In this document: one piece after another, positions 21,481-30,897 of the stretch | Layout: every line of letters begins with the position of its first letter | Numbering within the stretch: position 1 is the stretch's first letter | NCBI GenBank assembly: GCA_015179125.1 | Contig: WHVA01000171.1 | Location: 1 to 64,000 of the forward strand | Source: Gautieria morchelliformis | Lineage: Eukaryota; Basidiomycota; Agaricomycetes; Gomphales; Gomphaceae | DNA length: 64,000 nt | Direction of reading: 5' to 3' | Notes under the pieces: model-generated | Seen by the model: only the letters and a program-made list of their open reading frames with translations | Told to the model about the DNA's origin: nothing | Databases searched by the model: none | Translations under genes and position numbers: made by a program

Positions 21481-23322
21481 TGTCATGACACGTTTATTTC
21501 ACATAATCAGATGCTCTGTTCTCCCATTTCTCACTCCACCTCCGTGTTCATTCTGATCGCCCTTGCCGTGTTCAGCAACCGATCTTCGCTGTTCGTGCCA
21601 TTTACCATAGCCACGCCGTCAAAGCACGATCGACGTCTTTGGACTGACTTGGCAGTCATCGCTGGGCCTATCACCTCCTCTGCTCAACCCTCTTTCGATG
21701 GTGTTCCTATGATCGTATTATCATGACTTGTGTATTTCCTGCACCTTGTTATCCCCATTTCCCCTTTCGCCACTCCTCCCCCGTGTTCACTCGGCTTCAC
21801 CCTCCACCTCGACCACTCCTCCCCTATGTCATCTCCGTTCGCCCTTCCTCGCATTTCGCCGAACAGCCATTCGCTGTTGGGTGTATTTATGCTCCTGCAC
21901 CAAAATCAAGCATAATATATTCGATTTATTGTATGGTGTTTCAATTTCTTCTCACATTGTTCTTGTACCATGCATTCATTTCTCTGATTATTTTGGAAAT
22001 TTTCCAGTCACTCTCTACCTCTCCATTTCATTTTGTTATCTCTATTTTCACAAGCAGCTGCACCCAGCGGAGTTTGAAATGACTTCGACGCACGAGATCT
22101 TGAGCGCTAAAGGGCCGGGTGCATGTATATGCCTTCTGAGACAGGATAGTGCTCCTCTCTCAGTGACAATAAATTCACTGAGAGAGGCGAGTAGTATTCT
22201 TTGTATTTTCATAGCATGTTGACTGAAAATCATGTAGTGAATTTGATTCTAGTTATTGTATTAATATAATAGTGACAATAAATTCACTGAGAGAGGCGAG
22301 TAGTATTCTTTGTATTTTCATAGCATGTTGACTGAAAATCATGTAGTGAATTTGATTCTAGGTATTGTATTAATATAATAGTGACAATAAATTCACTGAG
22401 AGAGTGAATTTGATTCTAGCTTTCTAAGAGCTCTACCAAACCTTCCCTGCAATAACCCCAAGTTGCTAACATTCGCTGCTCGCATCATTTGCCAGCAGGC
22501 ACACCATCAAATCACGCTCGACATCCCTACCCGGCATGATGGCTAGTCAGTAGCTCCATCAGCTACTCGATCCAACCCCCTTTTGGTGTTCATATGAGCA
22601 GGGTGCGTTCGTGGGATGTTATACCCGTAGGTTGTGTGGGATCAACCCAGTAGATGAAGAACCCGTGCAGGGTGGTGTATATGCGGGCCCCAAGACATGA
22701 TTTCATACATAGGTGCCTTCGCCACCTTTACTCTCTGTCGTTTCATGTTCTCCCTCTTCTCTCACTCTATTGTATGTTTATTTCATCTATGTTGTATCAC
22801 GACTGGGCACCCCTATCCAACCCTGACTTGTGATGGCCTCTTTCCTATTCGCTGATACCTTATGAGCATTCGATATAAATAGTTTGCATTCGCATGTATA
22901 TTCCCCAGTTCAATTATCATACGTCGTCCATCTTGTGCAAACTTGACCTCACTGTGATCAACGTCTTGAGCCTTCTCCTGGAGATTTCTATCTTCGACCA
23001 GAAGAGGACTTAGGCATCACTGGTGAGTTCTCATACTTCATCTTTGTTACCTTAGCCTTTGAACTATTTTCTGTGCTGACGGTGAAGGGATTGTCGCTAC
23101 TTAGATAACCCTTCCATGACACCTTGTACGTTACATCGTCAAGTGCCATGGGCTTTCGCTATGACTGTAGATAGGGCGAGCTCCGCTCGGGCAACCCTCT
23201 TATCTTGTGAACATTTATTGGTTCACCTATTCGCAGAAAGGCATACTTATTTGCACAAGTTATTCGGGCATTTGCTGTGTTCACTAATACACGATATTAA
23301 CGCCTAAAAACCAATCTTGACA
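21481..23322 (-). mobile_element. D-family LTR-like element, copy 2, with nested solo LTR
   Basis: Reverse-orientation D copy (tgtcatgaca... to ...ccaatcttgaca). Without the nested copia 1 solo LTR and its TSD it is 1240 bp, the same as D copy 1. Unlike copies 1 and 4 it has no matching 5-bp flanks: CCACA on the left and ATAAG on the right. The left flank is copia F and the right flank is KDZ gene 1. It therefore sits at a junction between two unrelated sequences. Confidence 0.85.
21875..22471 (+). mobile_element. copia 1-family solo LTR with internal tandem duplication
   Basis: TGTTGGGTG...GCTAACA, with TTCGC at 21870-21874 and 22472-22476. It is 597 bp rather than 489 because a segment of about 110 bp (gtgacaataaattcactgagagagg... 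to ...ttaatataata) is repeated in tandem near 22158-22380. Confidence 0.95.
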
Positions 23323-23551
23323 ATAAGGAAGGAATGATGCCAGAAGGTGCTGGAACAGGAAGGGAAACAAATGGAACACAAGACAGAAGGATGACGAAGG
23401 GTAGGAGAGGCCCAGGGCCACCTATAACACACTGCGATAATGCACTATCAGCGATAATGCATTTTTATCTCAAGCCGAAATTCACAGCTCAAGGGGGAAA
23501 CTCCACTTAACCCATCGATCATGGGTGCCTTGGAAAGTAACAATAGCCTGA

Positions 23552-23948
23552 CACTGGAGGCATATAAAAATTTTCTGGTCTGAAAAACCGTTCAAAAAAC
23601 TGTAAAGATATTCCAAATTTTTTAGCGTTTTTAATGTAAAAAAAACTTTAGAAAAATTTTGTGTTTTTGTTAGAATTTGTTGAGCAAGAAAACTGTGAAA
23701 ATTTTTAAAGTTTTTTTCAGGGTTTTTTCATGTCTTTTTATAAGTTTCTTTGTGAAAACACAAAGAAACCCATAAAAACCCCTGAAAAAAACTTTGAATT
23801 TTTTAATTTTCTTGCTCAACAAATTCTAATAAAAACACAAAATTTTATTATAGTTTTTTTTACATAAAAAACACTAAAAATATTTGGAAAATCTTTACAG
23901 TTTTTTCAACAGTTTTTCAGACAAGAAAACTTTGATATGTCTCCAGTG
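23552..23948. mobile_element. fold-back MITE 1
   Basis: 397-bp AT-rich element that is almost entirely palindromic. It begins CACTGGAGGCATAT and ends ATATGTCTCCAGTG, with arms that pair over most of their length. The flanking 3-bp duplication is TGA (23549-23551 and 23949-23951). CACTG termini with 3-bp TSDs resemble CACTA/EnSpm-type elements. No coding capacity. Confidence 0.88.
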
Positions 23949-23965
23949 TGAAGCGATTTGTCAGG

Positions 23966-24348
23966 CACTGGAGGCATATCAAAATCTTCTGGTCTGAAAA
24001 ACTGTTCAAAAGACTGTAAAGATATTCCATATTTTTTTAGTGCTTTTATTGTAAAAAAACTTTGACAAAATTTTGTGTTTTTGTTAGAATTTGTTGAGCA
24101 AGAAAATTGTAAAAGAGTTTAAAGTTTGTTGCAGGGTATTTTATGTGTTTTTTTAAAGAAACCCATAGAAAACCCTGCAAAAAACTTTGAATTTTTTTAC
24201 AATTTTCTTGCTCAACAAATTCTAATAAAAACACAAAATTTTATAATAGTTTTTTTTTAACTAAAAAAAACACTAAAAATATTTGGAAAATCTTTATAGT
24301 TTTTTGAACAGTTTTTCAGACAAGAAAACTTTTCTATGCCTGCAGTGA
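23966..24348. mobile_element. fold-back MITE 2
   Basis: 383-bp copy related to MITE 1 along its whole length, 17 bp downstream. It begins CACTGGAGGCATAT and ends ATGCCTGCAGTG, with AGG duplicated at 23963-23965 and 24349-24351. Confidence 0.88.
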
Positions 24349-24480
24349 GGGCTGATCGACAGTCAGACATGTTCACATTCAACAGTGACTACTTCCTTTC
24401 TCGGGAGACTGTTGATCAATTTGCACACGAGGTCAAACACAAAGTCAAGACATCAGACAAGGAATCTGTAAGTATGCTTC

Positions 24481-25724
24481 TGTCAAGATTGGTTTTTAGG
24501 CGTTAATATCGTGTATTAGTGAACACAGCGAATGCCCGAATAACTTGTGCGAATAAGTATGCCGTTCGGCAAATAGGTGAACCAACAAATGTTCACAGGA
24601 TAAGAGGGTTGCCCAAACGGAGCTCGCCCTATCTACAGTCGTAGCGAAAATAGCCCATGGCACTTGACGATGTAACGTACAAGGTGTCATGGACGGGCTG
24701 CCTAAGTAGTGACAATCCCTTTGCCGTCAGCACAGAAAATAGTTCAAAGGCTAAGGTAACAAAGATGAAGTATGAGAACTCACCAGTGATGCCTAAGTCC
24801 TCTTCTGGTCGAAGATAGAAATCCCCAGGAGAAGGCTCAAGGTGATGATCACAGCGAGGTCAAGTTTGCACAAGATGAACGACGTATGATAATTGAACTA
24901 GGGGATATACATGTGAATGTAAACTACTTATATTGAATGCTCGTAAGGTATCAGCGAATAGGAAAGAGGCCATCGTGAGTCAGGGTTGGATAGGGGTGTG
25001 CAGCCATGATACAACATAGATGAAATAAACATACAATAGAGTGAAGGAGGAGTGCGAACATGAAACGACGGAGAGTAAAGGTGGCGGAGGCACTTATGTA
25101 CGGAACCGTGTCTTGGGACCTGCATATATGCCACCCTGCATGGACTCTTCGTCTACTGGGTTGATCCCACACGACCTATGGAATGGATGTCCTGCGAACA
25201 CATCCTGGCTATATGACCACCCACAGGGGTTGGATCGAGAAGCTGATGGGAGTAGTGATGAACCACCATACCGGGGAGGGGGCGTCGATCGTATTTTTGA
25301 TGGCATGCCTGTTTATGAATGACGTGAGCAGCGAATAGTCGTTCAGCAAAATGTGAGGAAGGGTGAATGGAGATGACATAGGGGAGGAGTGGTCGAGGTG
25401 GAGGGTGAAGCCGAGTGAACACGGGGGAGGAGTGGCGAAAGGGGAAATGGGGATAACAAGGTGCAGGAAATACACAAGTCATGATAATACGATCATAGGA
25501 ACACCATCGAAAGAGGGTTGAGCAGAGGAGGTGATAGGCCCAGCGATGACTGCCAAGTCAGTCCAAAGACGTCGATCGTGCTTTGACGGCGTGGCTATGG
25601 TAAATGGCGCGAACAGCGAAGATCGGTTGCCGAACACGGCAAGGGTGATCGAAGCGAACACAGAGGTGGAGTGGGAAATGGGAGAACCGAGCATCTGAGT
25701 ATGGGACATAAACACGTCATGACA
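24481..25724 (+). mobile_element. D-family LTR-like element, copy 1
   Basis: 1244-bp intact copy from tgtcaagattgg to cacgtcatgaca, with TSD GCTTC at 24476-24480 and 25725-25729. It lies in or next to an intron of KDZ gene 1. TG...CA ends, a 5-bp TSD and no coding region fit a solo LTR. No full-length partner is in the window. Confidence 0.9.
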
Positions 25725-27137
25725 GCTTCTTTGATGTTAGTATGTCATTTAAGACATGATCCAGGTTGAAGTTGAGATAGAGGGTGACCCCCCTGATGGA
25801 CATCCAAGTGTGGCCACTTGCTCGGATTGCTGGTGTGCAGCAATCACTGATACACTCAAGGGCATGTACAATGCTTGTGAGGAGACAGGTGTCTTTGTAT
25901 AAGTTTGTCGGCATGGCTTCAGTTGGACAATTGTGGACATGATAAGAAGTGGCGAACTGTGCATATGATCTATCTATATTGTGTTATATTATTCACTAAC
26001 ACAGGCATCAGGGCAAAATACCCATTGGCCACCATAGATAGGTTGCTATCAGTGCTCCCTCCAGGTCTTGAGCTTGGTTATGACATTGCTTGCTCCTTTG
26101 CCATGACACTGAGGCAGAGTTCGCTTGGTAAGAGGCCACAGATGACTGGGCTGCGCATGGTAGTCCCTCCATTCCATGGGCATGCACATAACATATTTTG
26201 CCAGCTAGGTTTTCACATTCTTATGTCTCAAGGGTTCGGCTTGGAGGACCTGGAAACATGTGAACACGTGTTTTTGGCTTCAAATAGTGTTACTCAGCTC
26301 ACACGGCATGCAACCCAGTTCCATCGCCGGCAGTTCATTGACATGTTCTTCTGCCAATGTGATGCGGAAAAGTATAAGCACCTGGGTAAGACAGGCTTTA
26401 AATTGTGGATAGCAGGCACTCATTCGCACTTTAGGTCAGTTTTTGCTTAACAACTACAAGCAGGTGTTAGAAATACTTTGTGATACACCTGTCCACATCC
26501 AAAGCCTGCTTCCAGGATGGCACATATCAGATGCACAGTTCTCAACATGGCTTCAAGAAGAACACAAATATCTCAACTCAAAGAAAAGCAAACCAGAAAA
26601 GGATATCTTAGCTACTCAGTACGTTGGATTACTCAGCAAACATGAAGAAGCCCACAGTCTCTGGGAGTCCTCTCAAAAGCTCGCAGCGCAAGCAAACCCG
26701 GGCTACCGATCAGGCACGTTTGTGCCAGGTCACCCACGATGCATGGGAGGGTGTGGTTTTCCTTCAGAAGGAACTTGAGCAGGTTGAGGAAAAATTAGAC
26801 ATAGGCACACAATGGACACCCGAACAGCCTGAATACCAGCGTGCAGCTGATTATATCCATACCTGCAAGTTTCAAGTTGCAGTTGACAAGCTTGAGGGGC
26901 TCGTTGTGCAGTGGCTATTTGAACTAACAAAGGCAAATGTATCACAGACAGGTATGGACATTGAGACACTGCATCCTGGCATCCTACTAATCTACAAAAG
27001 GCTACAAGATGCGCATGCATATATCCAAGGCACTACAGAGTAGATCGAAAGCAATCCAACGAGCATTGAAGGTGTACAATGATGCAGCTCTCACCCTTTT
27101 TTTTTTTTTTTTTTTTTTTTTTTCATATCCAATTATG

Positions 27138-27166
27138 TCTTTTGGGGCCATGCCCTATGTAAGATG
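27138..27166 (-). other. LINE 3'-terminal hairpin
   Basis: On the minus strand, TCTT pairs with AAGA around ACATA and an inner GGGC-ATG-GCCC stem-loop followed by CAA. It is the same arrangement as at 19365-19395. Confidence 0.8.
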
Positions 27167-27316
27167 ATGCATACAAAGGTTCTGTCAACATGATTATTCT
27201 GTCTAGTCTATATCATCTATCTCCGCATGCACTCTGCGGACTTTGTCCCAAGCTTGTCCGTGCCTTTATGAAAGCGAGGTAAAGTTCTCTGTGCTGCACA
27301 CAGGTTGGTCCGCGTT

Positions 27317-29969
27317 TTAGTTTCCTTCCTCTGGCAGCGATACGTCCCCGAAATTTTGTCGAAATCTCCCTGTGGAATTTATGTATTGGAAGAGGGCTTC
27401 CATGGCCTTTGGTTTTGTCAGCAGCACTCCAAGCGATCTAGCTCCCCTCCTCAGCCTCCTCTCCAGTGGTTTTCTTTGTTCGCTATATGCCAGACACTGT
27501 AACAGGAAGTGGTGTACTGTTTCATCGTCACTGAGGCAGGCCACACAAGTGGGTGAATCGGCTTTTCCTATTTTGAACAAATGCTTCGCGAGTGGTATGT
27601 GAGCCATTCTAAGTTGAACTGGCAGTGAGCTGTGCCTTTGTGTCATGCTGCTGATCAGCTTCATGTATGCTGCCGAAGGCATTGATCAGTCGATTCTGCA
27701 CACGTATTGGGCCCTCGGAGATTTGGCGAACTCCTCCCTGGCCTGTGCTTTCAGCTCCTTGTGATATCTTTGCAATTCTGCCGCCTTGCTGATAGGCATC
27801 TCCCCCAGGCAAACCCTCAAGCCGCTCATATTTTCTGTGGACTCACCTCTCGCAGCTCTCTTGGCTTCTGTGTCTGCCTGCTCGTTCCCCTCTACTCCCT
27901 CGTGTCCCGGTATCCACCGCATCATTACTGTTGTCTTCCTTCCCCTTTCTCTCTTTATGGCCTCCATCTGCTCGTGTATTGCATTTACCAGGTATTGTCC
28001 TGATATCGCCCGCTCTTCCCTGGTCGTCTGTATCGTGACCTGGTTGTCTAGCCCCAGTGTGTGCTCTCTGCATCCTTCCTCCCTAATCATCCAGTCCCCC
28101 ATCGCCCCACCGAGTAACTCAGCTTAGAAAACAGTGTGTTCTTCTTCCGTTCCCATATATTTCCTGCTGACCCTCTTGACCATCTCCCCTCTGCACAACA
28201 CCGCCGTGGCCCCTACCCCTCCCTCGATTATCGACCCATAAACCTTCACCTCTGCTCTGTCCCCCGCTGCTAATTCTTCTGCTTCCTTCTTGTCCGCTGG
28301 TATGTTCGCCTCGAATGCTGGCTTCCATTTGGGGCCTCACCTTACCATTTCAATCATCTCCATCCGCTGTGGCTGCAGGTCGAAGGCATGTATTATTTCA
28401 TGGAGCAAGGATCTGTGCCTTTTGACATATCTGCGCGCGGCTTTCTTCACATGTGTTGTTAGGGGATGCTGTGAGGACAAGCATGTCAGCCTGACTGCAG
28501 CTCGGTGGATGAGTTTGGAAACTAGTAGTGGGAACAGCAGCAAGTTTGCATGTGCCTCAGCTGTGTTGCTCGCTGTCGATCACATCGCTCCCGTGATTGC
28601 GAGTGCTGCTTGTCTCTGTACCCTCGCTAGCTTGGTAATATGCCCCTTGGTGCCTTTGGACCATTTGGACTCTGGAACTAGGAACGTGTCAGCCGCATAT
28701 AGCACCTTCAGTATTACGACCGCTAAATAAAACTGTCTCATGTGCTTAGCTGATACTCCCTTCACGGTCTTTGCGATCCTGCGGTATTGGTCCATGAGCT
28801 TGGTACCTTTCTGTAGTGCGTAGTTGACCTGATGCTTGAATCTCATTTCCTGATCCAGTATAATTCCTAGGTACTTGTGTATCTTGGTCGGCACGATCTC
28901 CTGGCTGCCAATCTTGATAGACGGTCTGGTGACCGGCTTGTCTTCCTTGTGCCCATCGGGTCTTTTTTGCGTTTCCTGGTAAATCCTATCAGCCCGAACT
29001 TGTCCAAACCAAACTGACACTCATGCTTAGCCGCCCAGTCCAGGGTTCCATCCTTCCTATGGACTATATCTTTTAGCTTTCCAAAAGCTTCCTCTATGTC
29101 CGCTCCCTCTGCCAGAATCGTCTGTCGTCGACGAACGCCACTGCATCTTTGCCGTCTGCCTTACTCACGACCTCGAGCAAATCCGAATTATAGAACTGAT
29201 ATGCTATGGCAGAGAGCGGGCATCCCTGATCCATGCCTCTCGGGATAGGTGTGGGCGGCGCGCAATGGTCATCGATTTTAAGTGTCGCTACTCGCCCTTT
29301 GACCTTGTTCCGGATCCATTCAGTGTACTCTTGCGGTACTCCCCTACAGCGCATGTTGTGTATCAGCCTACTTAGTATGATGCTAGGAAATACCCCCTTG
29401 ATATATAGGAATAGTGCCCCCATCACATTCCCTTTATGCCACGCATCCTTCGCCTTCGTTATCGTGTAGTGAATGGCATCCGTTGTCGTCCTTCCCTGTC
29501 TGCATCCGTAGTGGTTGTCTGGAAGCAGTTTGTGTTTTTCCGCCATCTTGCCTAGGTCTTCCGCCACGCATGATGACAGTACCTTTCCCAATGTATCTAG
29601 CAACACTATTGGCCGGTAAGCACCTGGTACGGTGTAGTCCCTTTTCCCGGGTTTCCGCAGTACCAATACTTCCGAGTCGCGCCATAGAGTGGGGTACATC
29701 TGTAGCGTGAATGTGGCTCTGAAAAGCAGCCTAATGTACGGTAATAGCTGATGGGCGCATTGCTTCAGCACCACATTGGGGATCCCATTGGCGCCCGGGG
29801 CGTTGAAGGGATTAGTGTGCTTGATCGCCCTCATTATCTGTTCGTCCGTTATCTCTTCGTAAGTGAAGGCTGGGGGAGGGTACTCGAAGTCGTGGGGAAT
29901 CTGTGCACTGTCGGTTTGCAGTGGTGGGAAGAAGGTCTCCATTAGCATATCTGCCTTCTTGTCATTCAT
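27317..29969 (-). pseudogene. LINE RT, RNase H and C-terminal domain, broken
   Basis: Read right to left: RT with NPFNAPGANGIPN (about 29800), RPIVLLDTLGKVLSS, LLPDNHYGCRQGRTTTD, motif A as LFLYIKGVFPS (near 29400) where related copies have YVDIKGAFPS, GMDQGCPLSAIAYQF, and motif C FVDD (near 29125). Then a connecting region (29020-28580), RNase H (EHTVF-stop-AELL, LGLDNQVTIQTT, WIPGHEGVEGNEQAD, 28300-27850), and the C-terminal CVACLSDDETVHHFLLQC segment ending at 27317. The catalytic Asp of motif A is replaced by Tyr, and frameshifts and a TAA break the frame. It is non-functional. Confidence 0.88.
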
Positions 29970-30490
29970 CGTCGGCTCTCACCCCTGACCCTCCACATCC
30001 CAAGCTCACTTGGTCACAAATTGTAGAATATATGACTCTCGTGGAATTTGAGCTCTTACGATCAGGAGCCCAGGATGACATCTGTAACCTGGATTGGGCA
30101 AAAGCCAGACATCGGGAAGCTGGTATTTGCCAGCTGAAAATCTTACGTGCGCAGGAGGAGCTTTAGAGGTTAAACATTGAGGTGAAATGCTTGGCGACCT
30201 GGTCATCAATGATGAGGCCAGTCTGGTTGCGGCAATTACAAAGTGTCAGGGTTCAAATCTGCTGCTTGCCAAGGCAATGATGGGTTTTACTGCCAAGCAG
30301 AAATGAGTGAACCGCCGTGTGCAAGCTACTCTGCACAACATATATGACCTTGATGGATACTTGGGTGGGCTGGTATTGGACACTGGGAGGCAGGAGATCA
30401 GGATGGGGTCAACAAAGATCTGGGCTCAGAACAGGACGAGGAAATAGATGATATGATCAATGATGTTTTTGAAGGGGTTATGAAGTTAAC

Positions 30491-30897
30491 ATGAACATAC
30501 TCATACAGAAGTTTTATATGTATTAGTGTTGCTCTATAAATCTAATCTAATAATATTCTTATATATTAGAAATAGTAGTTTTGAAATATATACTATGTAG
30601 GTTCTTATCTCGTAGTACATAGACTTTATGAATAACCTCCCATGTACAGTAAGTACCGTATGTGGGCAGAGTAAGACTTTTGAAGTCACTTTCCTAAAGC
30701 TTAGATATTGTGAACTGTAAGGTTACTGAGTATTGAATAGCTTGAATATGTCAGACAGAAACAAGAATACATACAATTGGAGAAAGGATGTGTAACAAAG
30801 TGTGGGTACTTGTATTAGTCCCACTGGGTATACATACACAACATGCAAAACTGTGCACTTGATTCAAACGACTGGCAACTGGAATACACATAAGATC
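30491..30897. other. AT-rich spacer between convergent KDZ genes
   Basis: About 400 bp without a supported gene, between the decayed 3' end of KDZ gene 1 and the stop of KDZ gene 2. Terminal inverted repeats of either element were not recognised here. Confidence 0.5.

Larger units (their letters stand above)
27097..29974 (-). mobile_element. 5'-truncated LINE inserted in KDZ gene 1
   Basis: 2.9-kb minus-strand LINE with a T run at 27097-27123 (the poly(A) tail seen on the plus strand). The target duplication is GCTCTCACCC at 27087-27096 and 29975-29984. KDZ coding sequence resumes at 29985. The 5' end is truncated within the region before RT. The 3' end has the shared hairpin (27138-27166). 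Confidence 0.95.
23323..30490 (+). pseudogene. KDZ-type transposase gene 1, multiply interrupted
   Basis: Recognised as a Kyakuja-Dileera-Zisupton family transposase of basidiomycetes. Pieces: MGALESNNSL (about 23520-23550); RADRQSDMFTFNSDYFLSRE (24349-24410); an intron start gtaagt; CSDCWCAAITDTLKGMYNACEETGVFV (about 25822-25900); VCRHGF after a TAA stop; then, after a short intron, AKYPLATIDRLL, GYDIACSFAM, PFHGHAHN, GLEDLETCEHVF and RHATQFHRRQF (26015-26350); the C-terminal helical part to 27086; and WSQIVEYMTLVEFELLRSG onward from 29985. It is interrupted by MITE1, MITE2, D copy 1 and a LINE. Nonsense codons in the body add to the decay. The N-terminus is lost at the D copy 2 junction. 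It would have catalysed cut-and-paste transposition. Confidence 0.88.

Noticed and set aside
23552-24348. CRISPR-like array
   Set aside because: The repeated units are two palindromic MITEs with target duplications, not short direct repeats with unique spacers, and the window is eukaryotic.
30491-30897. Terminal inverted repeats of the KDZ elements
   Set aside because: I compared this spacer with the sequence upstream of 35038 and found no convincing inverted match by eye.
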